A DNA stretch of 29,383 nucleotides from a virus, in the IMG/VR virus record IMGVR_UViG_3300003690_000519, positions 1 to 29,383 of that record. One strand, 5' to 3'. Every line of letters begins with the position of its first letter. The stretch's first letter is position 1. Under the pieces are notes generated by a model, which saw only the letters and a list, made by a program, of their open reading frames with translations, was not told the origin of the DNA and did not search any database. The translations under genes and the position numbers were made by a program. This document shows positions 6,224-12,384 of the stretch, piece after piece.

Positions 6224-6604
6224 CTAATCTTGCCAATCGTATTGGTGGAGCCAATCGCCAATGGTCCGGTAGAATCGCGCCGCCTCCTCCACCTCCTCCG
6301 CCTCCACCGCCCGGGCAAAATCGCTTGTGGTGGACCGAGTCCGCCGATTGCTCAAGAGGTCCTCCGCCATTCGCTCCTTCATCGAGATCAGAACCTCGAT
6401 CAGGTTGGTTCCATTCGCGACGGCTCGCTCAATCCGGAGGATAAACTCCAGGCGTATTTCGTGCCGGACCACATCGCCGCCCCATTCTATCGCCTGGCGA
6501 ATCCACCGGCCCGCCGCTATCTGGGCCTGAAATTCGGCAATCCCGGCGTTGCATCTGTCCTTCTCGAACTCCATCAACTTGAGTATGTTCACGGTTGCGT
6601 CCAT
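6224..6604 (-). CDS. Hypothetical 126-residue early protein
   Basis: ATG at 6604 follows a strong GAGGAGGAGTAGAA. The product is mainly helical: MDATVNILKLMEFEKDRCNA, IAEFQAQIAAGRWIRQAIEW, a charged middle (RLEFILRIERAVANG), and an acidic C-terminal helix (RAVEAEEVEEAARFYRT) ending DWLHQYDWQD. No catalytic motif. It is second in the transcript from the consensus promoter. An in-frame extension upstream to 6823 would read through the promoter region and is not real. Function unknown. Confidence 0.65.
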   Translation of the reverse strand: MDATVNILKLMEFEKDRCNAGIAEFQAQIAAGRWIRQAIEWGGDVVRHEIRLEFILRIERAVANGTNLIEVLISMKERMAEDLLSNRRTRSTTSDFARAVEAEEVEEAARFYRTIGDWLHQYDWQD

Positions 6605-6618
6605 TTCTACTCCTCCTC

Positions 6619-6738
6619 TTAAATCCGGCCCCGGACTCGGCAGGACACACACATCACGCTCGTTCCGTCCCGGCTGGTGGGTATCCAGTTGTGGTGGTGC
6701 CGGCTGAGTCCTATTGCCTTTAATATTGTCTTGACCAT
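6619..6738 (-). CDS. 39-residue Cys-pair miniprotein, apparently leaderless
   Basis: Reads MVKTILKAIGLSRHHHNWIP and ends with SVMCVSCRVRGRI. Contains HHHNW and a single CVSC knuckle, a layout I associate with tiny phage zinc-knuckle proteins (charged start, W, then CxxC). ATG at 6738 lies only 7 bases after the -10 box of a consensus promoter, so transcription would begin at or next to the A of ATG, leaving no room for a ribosome site. It is the first gene of the early operon. Frame is open to TAA at 6619 and the next gene has its own strong ribosome site. Function unknown. Confidence 0.6.
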   Translation of the reverse strand: MVKTILKAIGLSRHHHNWIPTSRDGTSVMCVSCRVRGRI

Positions 6739-6745
6739 GAGATAG

Positions 6746-6774
6746 ATTATATAGAGGAAAGGATGAAATGTCAA
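6746..6774 (-). promoter_or_regulatory. Perfect-consensus sigma70 promoter for the early operon
   Basis: Minus strand TTGACA (6774-6769) and TATAAT (6751-6746) with a 17-base spacer (6768-6752): exact consensus at both hexamers and optimal spacing. Predicted transcription start 6740-6738. It lies directly after the terminator that closes the tail/lysis operon, marking the boundary between late and early transcripts. Confidence 0.9.
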
Positions 6775-6789
6775 GCAGAGAATACAGAG

Positions 6790-6834
6790 AATAAACAACG
6801 ACCCCGGCGGGAGAGGAGAGCAACCGCCGGGGCC
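6790..6834 (-). terminator. Intrinsic terminator closing the tail/lysis operon
   Basis: Minus-strand RNA forms an 11-bp stem (arms 6834-6824 and 6810-6800, one G-U pair) of composition GGCCCCGGCGG, with a 13-base pyrimidine-rich loop, followed by GTTGTTTATTC. The U-rich tail is imperfect but follows directly. It lies 31 bases after the holin-like gene stop and just before the consensus early promoter. On the plus strand the stem is not followed by Ts, so it is directional. Confidence 0.75.
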
Positions 6835-6865
6835 GATGCGAGCGAGGGAGAGAGGGAGAGAAATT

Positions 6866-7111
6866 CTATGTGTTGGCGTGGTCCTCCAGGTGCCGGACCA
6901 GCGAAGCCCGGAGTTCTCGAACGTCGTCCTTGACCTCGCCGATGTCATCCCGGAGGGCGTCCAGCTTTGTCACTACGACCTGGTAACGGTCGGACCGTCC
7001 ATTGACATGGCGCCGGCTAATTAGCGCCCACACCACGACAGCCACCAGGACCCCAATGGGGCCTGCAATCTCGGCCAGGCCGACAATCTCGGCCAATCCT
7101 ATAATCTCCAT
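6866..7111 (-). CDS. Holin-like small membrane protein
   Basis: 81 residues. The N-terminus repeats GLAEI (IIGLAEIVGLAEIAGP), then one hydrophobic segment IGVLVAVVVWALI (about residues 19-31) is followed by RRH and a charged coiled-coil C-terminus (VTKLDALRDDIGEVKDDVRE). One membrane helix plus a cytoplasmic coiled coil is typical of small phage holin/antiholin-like proteins of tail-end lysis cassettes. Position, last gene before the late terminator, also fits. No endolysin is adjacent, so holin is a structural guess; a membrane anchor is the alternative. ATG at 7111, 25 bases after the previous stop. Confidence 0.55.
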   Translation of the reverse strand: MEIIGLAEIVGLAEIAGPIGVLVAVVVWALISRRHVNGRSDRYQVVVTKLDALRDDIGEVKDDVRELRASLVRHLEDHANT

Positions 7112-7136
7112 GTTAGATACCCTCCAGGTTATCCAG

Positions 7137-7481
7137 CTAGGATTCTTCGTATAACCAGGCGCAGATTTCGTCGTTGGCGTCTACCTCGACCCGTAGCGTC
7201 TCGATTTTAATGGAGACGGATTCGGTCTGGCTTACACCGTCGGCGTCCAGCGATTGGATGTCGTGGCCGGTACACCGGGAGACCAATTCCGAAAGGTCGC
7301 CGCCCCAGTATTCGTCCCGCTGGTGGCATGCCGCGTGGCCGTTACAGTTACAACCGGCCTCGGCTAGAACGCTATTAACAAAATCCATGCGCTCCAGGAT
7401 GTCCAGATCGTCCGCGGTGTTGACATCTATAGCTGGGAGATTTGCCAGAGCGGAGAATGGCCCCAGCGTCCGTCTAGGCAT
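7137..7481 (-). CDS. Hypothetical Cys-cluster protein near the tail-fibre genes
   Basis: 114 residues from ATG at 7481, which overlaps the previous stop by 8 bases; a TTG at 7499 is in-frame but less likely. Starts MPRRTLGPFSALANLPAIDV, then TADDLDILERMDFVNSVLAE, a compact CNCNGHAACHQRDEYW that could bind metal, and an acidic C-terminus (EVDANDEICAWLYEES). I do not recognise the family. Placement between fibre-associated genes and the holin-like gene suggests a virion or lysis accessory. Confidence 0.6.
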   Translation of the reverse strand: MPRRTLGPFSALANLPAIDVNTADDLDILERMDFVNSVLAEAGCNCNGHAACHQRDEYWGGDLSELVSRCTGHDIQSLDADGVSQTESVSIKIETLRVEVDANDEICAWLYEES

Positions 7482-7770
7482 TGGTCTGCACCCCGCCAAA
7501 ATAAACTCTCTCGGCAGTCCCTGGTTTTCTTATATATATTGAATTGGTGATCATTATTGCCATATTCCGCATAGTATTAGCTGCCGCTGTGGTGGGGTCT
7601 GTCCCAGCCAAAAATGCAAGTTCGTTTGTCCCGTCATATAATTTTGGCTGGTCGTTAACATCCGTTCCCGGTTTGAGAATAGAACTAATCTGTTCCTCAA
7701 CTCCCGAGGACGGTTGCCGATTAGTGGCGGCTGTGCCGAGAAATGCCGCCACCGCGTCACCTATTGCCAT
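7474..7770 (-). CDS. Hypothetical fibre-associated protein
   Basis: 98 residues from ATG at 7770, fixed by GGGAGGAAATC in front. Reads MAIGDAVAAFLGTAATNRQP then SGVEEQISSILKPGTD, KLYDGTNELAFLAGTD, and ends TNSIYIRKPGTAERVYFGGV-QTNA. The pattern (solvent-exposed start, an xLYDGTNE strand, a TNSIY strand) is that of short beta-rich phage proteins found next to tail fibres that I have seen annotated only as hypothetical. Probably a virion component. It overlaps the next gene by 8 bases. Confidence 0.65.
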   Translation of the reverse strand: MAIGDAVAAFLGTAATNRQPSSGVEEQISSILKPGTDVNDQPKLYDGTNELAFLAGTDPTTAAANTMRNMAIMITNSIYIRKPGTAERVYFGGVQTNA

Positions 7771-7780
7771 GATTTCCTCC

Positions 7781-8323
7781 CTAATGGCCCAATAGTCTAA
7801 TCCAGGCAAAATCTTGCGCCGCCAGCACGACGCCGCCGGACTTCGCCGACCATTTCGCCCCGGTGGTCTCCCCGGAGGCGGCGGTTAGCACCTGGTCGTT
7901 GCTCCCGACCGCTAGCATCTGCGGAGCGCCGGAGCCGTCCCCGACCATAATCTGGCCTTTCGTAGTCTGGGAAACTAACGTCACCGCGCTGGTGCCATTC
8001 CCGATCAAGACGCTCCCGGCGGTCAAACTGGTCGTCCCGGTGCCGCCACTTCCCACCGGCAGCGTTCCGCTAACTCCGGTGGCCAGCGCTACCTCGTTCC
8101 ACGCCGGGGCGTTGCTGGTCCCAGTGTTGGCTAGGTATTGGGTCGAGGTCGTGGATTTAGCAAGACGGGCCGGAGCGTTGGCGCCGCTTGCATAAATTAT
8201 ATCGCCCTGAGCGGTCATTACCGCCGGGGCGGTGACTAGAAAATTGTCCCGCAGATGTGTATTGAGGTCACTGGCCAAAACCACATAGGCCGTCACCCAA
8301 GTCTTGGGAGCTGTAAAGCTAAT
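7781..8323 (-). CDS. Short tail-fibre-like protein, probable AUU start
   Basis: Rich in Gly/Thr/Ser with phage-fibre repeats: GDIIYASGANAPARLAK, STQYLANTGTSNAPAWNEV, LPVGSGGTGTTSLTAGSVL, GNGTSAVTLV, GQIMVGDGSGAP. The upstream-extended N-terminus SFTAPKTWVTAYVVLASDLN matches the common phage start pattern F-T-x-P-x-T-W...LN-THLRDN, yet the first standard start codon is the GTG inside it at 8296. In frame, ATT at 8323 follows GGGGGAG and overlaps the previous stop, so I place the start there; GTG at 8296 has no ribosome site. It shares repeats with the larger fibre gene at 12384-10791. Confidence 0.7.
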   Translation of the reverse strand: MSFTAPKTWVTAYVVLASDLNTHLRDNFLVTAPAVMTAQGDIIYASGANAPARLAKSTTSTQYLANTGTSNAPAWNEVALATGVSGTLPVGSGGTGTTSLTAGSVLIGNGTSAVTLVSQTTKGQIMVGDGSGAPQMLAVGSNDQVLTAASGETTGAKWSAKSGGVVLAAQDFAWIRLLGH

Positions 8324-8750
8324 TGTCTCCCCCTATGCCGTGGTCGATATTTTCTTGCCGAAGCGTTTCCACGGTCTCTCCAGGTTCCCAGTTCCGGTTG
8401 ATTGCATTGGCTGGATTGCGTCCGTTCCACGGCCTTCGGAGCAACTCGGCCTCGATGGCTTTACGGTCGGCGGGGAGCAGGACTTTGAACCACTTCCCCT
8501 CGTTGTGGTTATTTCCACATTCGGGACACATAAAAATCAACTCGGAAAGGTCGATAATTAGGGCGCTATTGCAGCCGGCGCAGTCGACTATCCACCGGCC
8601 ATGATTGATCCGGGCCGAGACCTCCCCCGCAGTTTGCCGGGGTGTCGGCTCAGGCAACGGACCGAATCCCATTGCCACATATACCCTCTGGACCATTACC
8701 AGATACGGCTCCGCCTGGAGGTGCTGGTGCTGGACGATCCAATCATCCAT
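8319..8750 (-). CDS. Conserved phage zinc-ribbon protein, tail region
   Basis: 143 residues from ATG at 8750, where TGATG couples it to the preceding stop; longer readings overlap the tail gene. Core motif: INHGRWIVDCAGCNSALIID then LIFMCPECGNNHNEGKW, i.e. CxxC/CxxC zinc ribbon, followed by VLLPADRKAIEAELLRRPW and NWEPGETVETLRQEN. This order (WxVxC..C, C..CGN, W, EDRxAIE..LLxRP, NWxPGETVxxL) is one I know from many phage genomes, always as a hypothetical beside tail genes. Role unknown. Confidence 0.75.
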   Translation of the reverse strand: MDDWIVQHQHLQAEPYLVMVQRVYVAMGFGPLPEPTPRQTAGEVSARINHGRWIVDCAGCNSALIIDLSELIFMCPECGNNHNEGKWFKVLLPADRKAIEAELLRRPWNGRNPANAINRNWEPGETVETLRQENIDHGIGGDN

Positions 8751-10318
8751 CAGTAGGCCAGCCTGGTCTGGGTTCCCAGAGCCGAGGTTCCCAGAACCCA
8801 AAAGTCGGAGAATTGTACCGCGTCACTTATCAGGTATTGGACCCTGTGCGTCCGGTCGGAGCTTATTTTGTGGGAGATGGCCTCCACGAAAAAACCTTCA
8901 CTGAGACCCAGATTAGCGTTGTTGTTTGCCACAACTGTGATCCGGTCGGAAATGTTCCTGGTTATCATTTCGTCCAGGGAGGTTTGGTCCCGGTTCGCGA
9001 TATAGGACAATTTGAGCGTCGGCGTCGGGTCCTTGTAGATGCCCAGATTAAAGCGCGCCCATTTGAGAGCCTCGGTCGTGTCGGGTATAAATTTTGACCT
9101 GCTCGGCCAGGTGCGCTTCCCGAAGGCGGTTTGGCTCGTCGCGTCCTCCTGTCTAATGGTGGCAGGGTCGTCGGCGGTGATGGCCGTTCCCCTGGCCTGT
9201 AACTTGGTGATGTACGCCGTGACCGACCCGTTATTAGTTAAGGCGATCTCCATCGTCTCGCTGGATTTAGTGACCGAGATGCCAAGGTCGCCGGTCACAT
9301 TATCCCCCGATCCATCCGCGGCGCTATTGCCAAGAACGTCTGTGGTCGCGGCGGTGGTCGTCCAGGCATCGACTCCCCTGGCATTATTCTCCGAGGACTC
9401 GGTGGGATACCGGGAAAAAAATGTTCGGGTCACACCGGGGGAGATGGGCGGGGAATTTGTTCCCGTCTCTGATAATGTCCACAATACCGCCACGCTCGCC
9501 GTTGTATACCCCTGGACGTCAGCCTCAAATATATTAAATATATGCGGGAGGAACGCATCCTGGACTATCCCGGTATATGGTAGATTGGCCCCCGATGCGT
9601 CCGAAAATGTTGCTTGAGAGATCAGGGCCGCGCCGCTCAATCGGTGGTGCCGGTTGTCAAAAATAATTTTCCCGGCTTTGCCCTCACGGATAAAACCGCC
9701 CTCGGCGGACTCAATGTCCTGTAATGCCGGGACCGTATAGGTACGATCTGCCCAATACCGGGAGATAGTGGTCTTGCCCTCGTCCAGGCTCCGGTAATCC
9801 GAGCCAGTGCCCCAGCCGGCGGCGTCCAGGATGTCGTCAATGACCTGGTCGGTCCTCTGGTTCTCGACCATCGGCACCGCAATCTGGTCGAGGTTGACTT
9901 CCTTTAACGGCCCGTGCGCCTCCAGCATAGCGGTAGAGTCGCCGCCCGTATGTGCCACGGGCGTTATTTGGGACAGGTATCCCTGCCATATAACAACGCG
10001 GGTTTGGGCGTCCGAGGTCGCCGTGAGTCTCACCGGTCGACCGGGGAGAATATACCCATATAAAGGGGATGATGTGTTAAAGCTGGAATAATCCCCAGAG
10101 CGATTATCTAAGGTCGCTTTCAATACTCCGGCCTTGGATCGGCCCGTCAGTTGAGAGGCCCGGTCCCGTCCAAAACCGCAGCTGATCGACCGGATACGGC
10201 CGGAGTCTATCGGGTTACCGTCTGCCCAGGTTACGGGGAATGTTAACGGAAACCATACCGCCTCAAAACTCCCTTGGTTCGACCAGTCCACTTCCAGCCT
10301 ATACGTTGCTAGGCTCAT
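8750..10318 (-). CDS. Minor tail protein (tail tip/hub-like)
   Basis: 522 residues. Begins MSLATYRLEVDWSNQGSFEA, then CGFGRDRASQLTGRSKAGVL with KATLDNRSGDYSSFN and a PLYGYILPGRPVRLTAT segment: the pattern (RGR.RA..LTGR...G.....LDN..G.Y) of phage tail-tip proteins in many uncultured siphoviruses. Continues with beta-rich regions (FLPHIFNIFEADVQG, WTLSETG, GVTRTFFSRYPTESS) and ends VQYLISDAVQFSDFWVL. Size and position, after the fibre/tape-measure genes and before short fibre-like proteins, fit a Tal/Dit-like or hub component; exact role unknown. Its start overlaps the previous gene end by 20 bases. Confidence 0.75.
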   Translation of the reverse strand: MSLATYRLEVDWSNQGSFEAVWFPLTFPVTWADGNPIDSGRIRSISCGFGRDRASQLTGRSKAGVLKATLDNRSGDYSSFNTSSPLYGYILPGRPVRLTATSDAQTRVVIWQGYLSQITPVAHTGGDSTAMLEAHGPLKEVNLDQIAVPMVENQRTDQVIDDILDAAGWGTGSDYRSLDEGKTTISRYWADRTYTVPALQDIESAEGGFIREGKAGKIIFDNRHHRLSGAALISQATFSDASGANLPYTGIVQDAFLPHIFNIFEADVQGYTTASVAVLWTLSETGTNSPPISPGVTRTFFSRYPTESSENNARGVDAWTTTAATTDVLGNSAADGSGDNVTGDLGISVTKSSETMEIALTNNGSVTAYITKLQARGTAITADDPATIRQEDATSQTAFGKRTWPSRSKFIPDTTEALKWARFNLGIYKDPTPTLKLSYIANRDQTSLDEMITRNISDRITVVANNNANLGLSEGFFVEAISHKISSDRTHRVQYLISDAVQFSDFWVLGTSALGTQTRLAY

Positions 10319-10574
10319 TATCTAATCCATTGAGGCGGTTTAGCTCGCCTGAGAAGTGAGCATATTGCGCCTTGAATTTTCTGGCCTCGGCCAGGGCCTT
10401 GGTGGACCCCTCCAGATTGTCGAGCAGAACTTGACTTCGGGCGTTAATGACCGAGTTGGCAATCGCGGTCTTTAGCGCCCTGATGTGACCCGTAATAGCG
10501 GCCCGGGCCAGCTCCTCCATCTCCTCGGTGCTAACATCCTCCAGGAATTCCGGGAGTATCTGGATCACGTCCAT
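10299..10574 (-). CDS. Hypothetical helical tail-region protein
   Basis: 91 residues from ATG at 10574, preceded by GGAGGTATAGA, which decides against an in-frame start at 10649. Starts MDVIQILPEFLEDVSTEEME, has a long helix (ARAAITGHIRALKTAIANSV), and ends with LNRLNGLDNEPSNV. Entirely helical and charged; no known motif. Its stop overlaps the minor tail protein start. May be a tail chaperone or coiled-coil connector, but this is unsupported. Confidence 0.65.
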   Translation of the reverse strand: MDVIQILPEFLEDVSTEEMEELARAAITGHIRALKTAIANSVINARSQVLLDNLEGSTKALAEARKFKAQYAHFSGELNRLNGLDNEPSNV

Positions 10575-10575
10575 T

Positions 10576-10791
10576 CTATACCTCCGGCCGTGGATTCCCC
10601 TGCCAGTCTGCCAAATCAATCCCCGCTGCTCTGGCCTTATCCCGCACATCCGCCATCCATGTAGCCTCGCTGTCCCCAGGTGTGCGACCGCGATGCTGCC
10701 GGAAATTGTTCAACTCATTGATGGCGGCATTAACGGTCTGCTGGGCAACCCGCAGCAAGTCCTCGGCGTCCTCGTCGAATATCTCTCCCAT
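10576..10791 (-). CDS. Hypothetical 71-residue helical protein
   Basis: Starts MGEIFDEDAEDLLRVAQQTV and ends GNPRPEV. An acidic N-terminal helix is followed by NAAINELNNFRQHRG and a WMADVRDKARAAGIDLADWQ helix. TAATG couples its start to the upstream fibre stop. Not recognised; one of two small helical genes between fibre and tail-tip genes. Confidence 0.6.
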   Translation of the reverse strand: MGEIFDEDAEDLLRVAQQTVNAAINELNNFRQHRGRTPGDSEATWMADVRDKARAAGIDLADWQGNPRPEV

Positions 10792-11531
10792 TATTTTCCT
10801 CCCATTAAAGCTCTCTCCATTGCCGCGAGGCGGTCATCAACGGTGGCGAATTGGTCATCCATGCGTTGGCGGTTTTGATAAATACCACCAGCTAGCAGCG
10901 CCTCCATTCGTTGGTCGTTGTGCCCAATCCAACCGTCGTCATACTGCCGCAGCACCCCCATTTCTACAAGTTCGTCAGTATTTACTTTAAGCAGGTTCCT
11001 GCCCTGCTCATAAATATTAAGACGGTTGGGCTTGCTAAACGCCCTTTCCAATACCTTTGCATCATCATAGTCGTCGAATACGTTGTCGTCCCATGTCGTG
11101 TTGGCGTCGATTGAGGTTTGACCATCAGGGATACGCCAAATATCAGCGGCGGTGGCAGACCCATCAGTGTCCCGTGAGTTCAAAACTAAATAGCCGTTCC
11201 CATTATCATATAAGAACCGATACTCCATATTGTTAGCGCTCCCATCCCCGGAGCCTTGGGTGAACTTTATCTGTGCTCCAGCACCAGCCCCACCAGCGGC
11301 TAATGTTTTCAGTTGCAATCGGGCATTTTCATTATTTGAGGTGGTTTCCACAGTGAGGACCTGTGTGGCCGAGCCGCCCTTCAGAGTGAGGGCGTTTGCC
11401 GTCCAGTCGTTCCCCGCCGCGCCGACGTTTAACAACGTGCCAACAGAGTTGAGGTCGACGCTTCCAACACTCTGGCATATTACGCCAAACATACGCCGCC
11501 CCGATGTCGCCCGCAGCAGGGGAGCCATCAT
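10791..11531 (-). CDS. Tail fibre, C-terminal part (frame-disrupted)
   Basis: From about VGSVDLNSVGTLLNVGAAGN onward this frame is a typical Gly/Asn-rich fibre sequence (NALTLKGGSATQVLTVET, IKFTQGSGDGSANNMEYRF, GNGYLVLNSRDTDGSAT), then a trimeric coiled-coil-like end (NDQRMEALLAGGIYQNRQRM, FATVDDRLAAMERALMGGK). The first about 20 residues read from its ATG look like shadow sequence and lie under the N-terminal part in the other frame. The protein is best read as the continuation of the ORF starting at 12384 after a +1 shift near 11475-11505. The ATG at 11531 has no convincing ribosome site. Confidence 0.65.
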   Translation of the reverse strand: MMAPLLRATSGRRMFGVICQSVGSVDLNSVGTLLNVGAAGNDWTANALTLKGGSATQVLTVETTSNNENARLQLKTLAAGGAGAGAQIKFTQGSGDGSANNMEYRFLYDNGNGYLVLNSRDTDGSATAADIWRIPDGQTSIDANTTWDDNVFDDYDDAKVLERAFSKPNRLNIYEQGRNLLKVNTDELVEMGVLRQYDDGWIGHNDQRMEALLAGGIYQNRQRMDDQFATVDDRLAAMERALMGGK

Positions 11532-12384
11532 CCACTTCTACAGTAAATTTCGCCACTTGAGTGCCGTAGTCCACCCCGTCGTCGGCCATAAATCCAATGT
11601 CTCCAACAACATCGTTGTCGGCAAGTATGGTGTGAGATCCTATGGCCGCCCGGCTCTTTAGCAGATCCAGCCTGGCACCAGACGTATCGGCAGAGAACCT
11701 GCCGATAATTGCACTGCCGTCGGAGCCGCCTGTTCCGAGTAACTGGAACTCGGATAAAAAGTTCGCTGTAATTTGGGCAGTATGCCCAATAACTACTCCA
11801 TAGCCATTAGCAACAAAGAAATCCCCACCTCCAACCGTTAGGGCATTTCCGTCTTGGGTCAGTGTCATGTCGCCGTTATCCCAGTTGATGACACCACCTT
11901 CTGCAAGGGCCAGCCCCGTCAAAGATAGCGTGTCTCCGGTCCCTATTCCAATAGAAGTCCGCAGGGTAGCCCCGGACTCAGCGACCGGGTCTGTCGTCCC
12001 GTTTCCGACAATCATCTGGCCGTCAGTCAGGACCGCCATTGCCGTGATTGCACCCGTTCCCGACCCGAGCAGCACCCCGCCATCAGTGAGAGCCGAGACC
12101 CCCGTCCCGCCGTATGCAACTCCCACATCTGTCCCCTGCCAGACCCCCGTTGCGATGGTGCCCAGCGATGTGATAAAGGAGGTCGCCTGCCAGTCGGGGA
12201 GACCTCCGGTAATTCGCAGAATATCGTTAGTCGAGCCAGCCCCTAGCCGGCTGAGTTGCGAGCCGGAGGAGGCATAGACGATATCTCCCGTAGCCTGAGA
12301 ATTAAAAACGTGCAGCCCCACGCCCTCAAACTCGGCCTTGGTTAAAGCCGGCCCCTGGTCCCCGTGTTTTAACTCGTTCGCCAT
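11332..12384 (-). CDS. Tail fibre, N-terminal part (frame-disrupted)
   Basis: Starts MANELKHGDQGPALTKAEFE next to the tape-measure stop. Contains repeated fibre motifs: GDIVYASSGSQLSRLGAGST, TNDILRITGGLPDWQATSF, GTGVSALTDGGVLLGSGTG, AVLTDGQMIVGNGTTDPV, similar to the short fibre at 8323-7781. A middle VGGGDFFVANGYGVVIGHT and a stretch ending FTVEVDDGSPAAGDIGAAYV are good; after VWR the reading becomes Cys/Arg/Trp-rich (CWKRRPQLCWHVV) and is shadow sequence over the other frame. Joined to the downstream frame it would give a fibre of about 530 residues that recognises the host surface. The lesion may be real or an indel in the assembly. Confidence 0.7.
   Translation of the reverse strand: MANELKHGDQGPALTKAEFEGVGLHVFNSQATGDIVYASSGSQLSRLGAGSTNDILRITGGLPDWQATSFITSLGTIATGVWQGTDVGVAYGGTGVSALTDGGVLLGSGTGAITAMAVLTDGQMIVGNGTTDPVAESGATLRTSIGIGTGDTLSLTGLALAEGGVINWDNGDMTLTQDGNALTVGGGDFFVANGYGVVIGHTAQITANFLSEFQLLGTGGSDGSAIIGRFSADTSGARLDLLKSRAAIGSHTILADNDVVGDIGFMADDGVDYGTQVAKFTVEVDDGSPAAGDIGAAYVWRNMPECWKRRPQLCWHVVKRRRGGERLDGKRPHSEGRLGHTGPHCGNHLK

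Noticed and set aside
9039-9617. 192-codon plus-strand open frame opposite the minor tail protein
   Set aside because: Ala/Val/Ser-rich shadow; the minus-strand gene has the ribosome coupling and family motifs.
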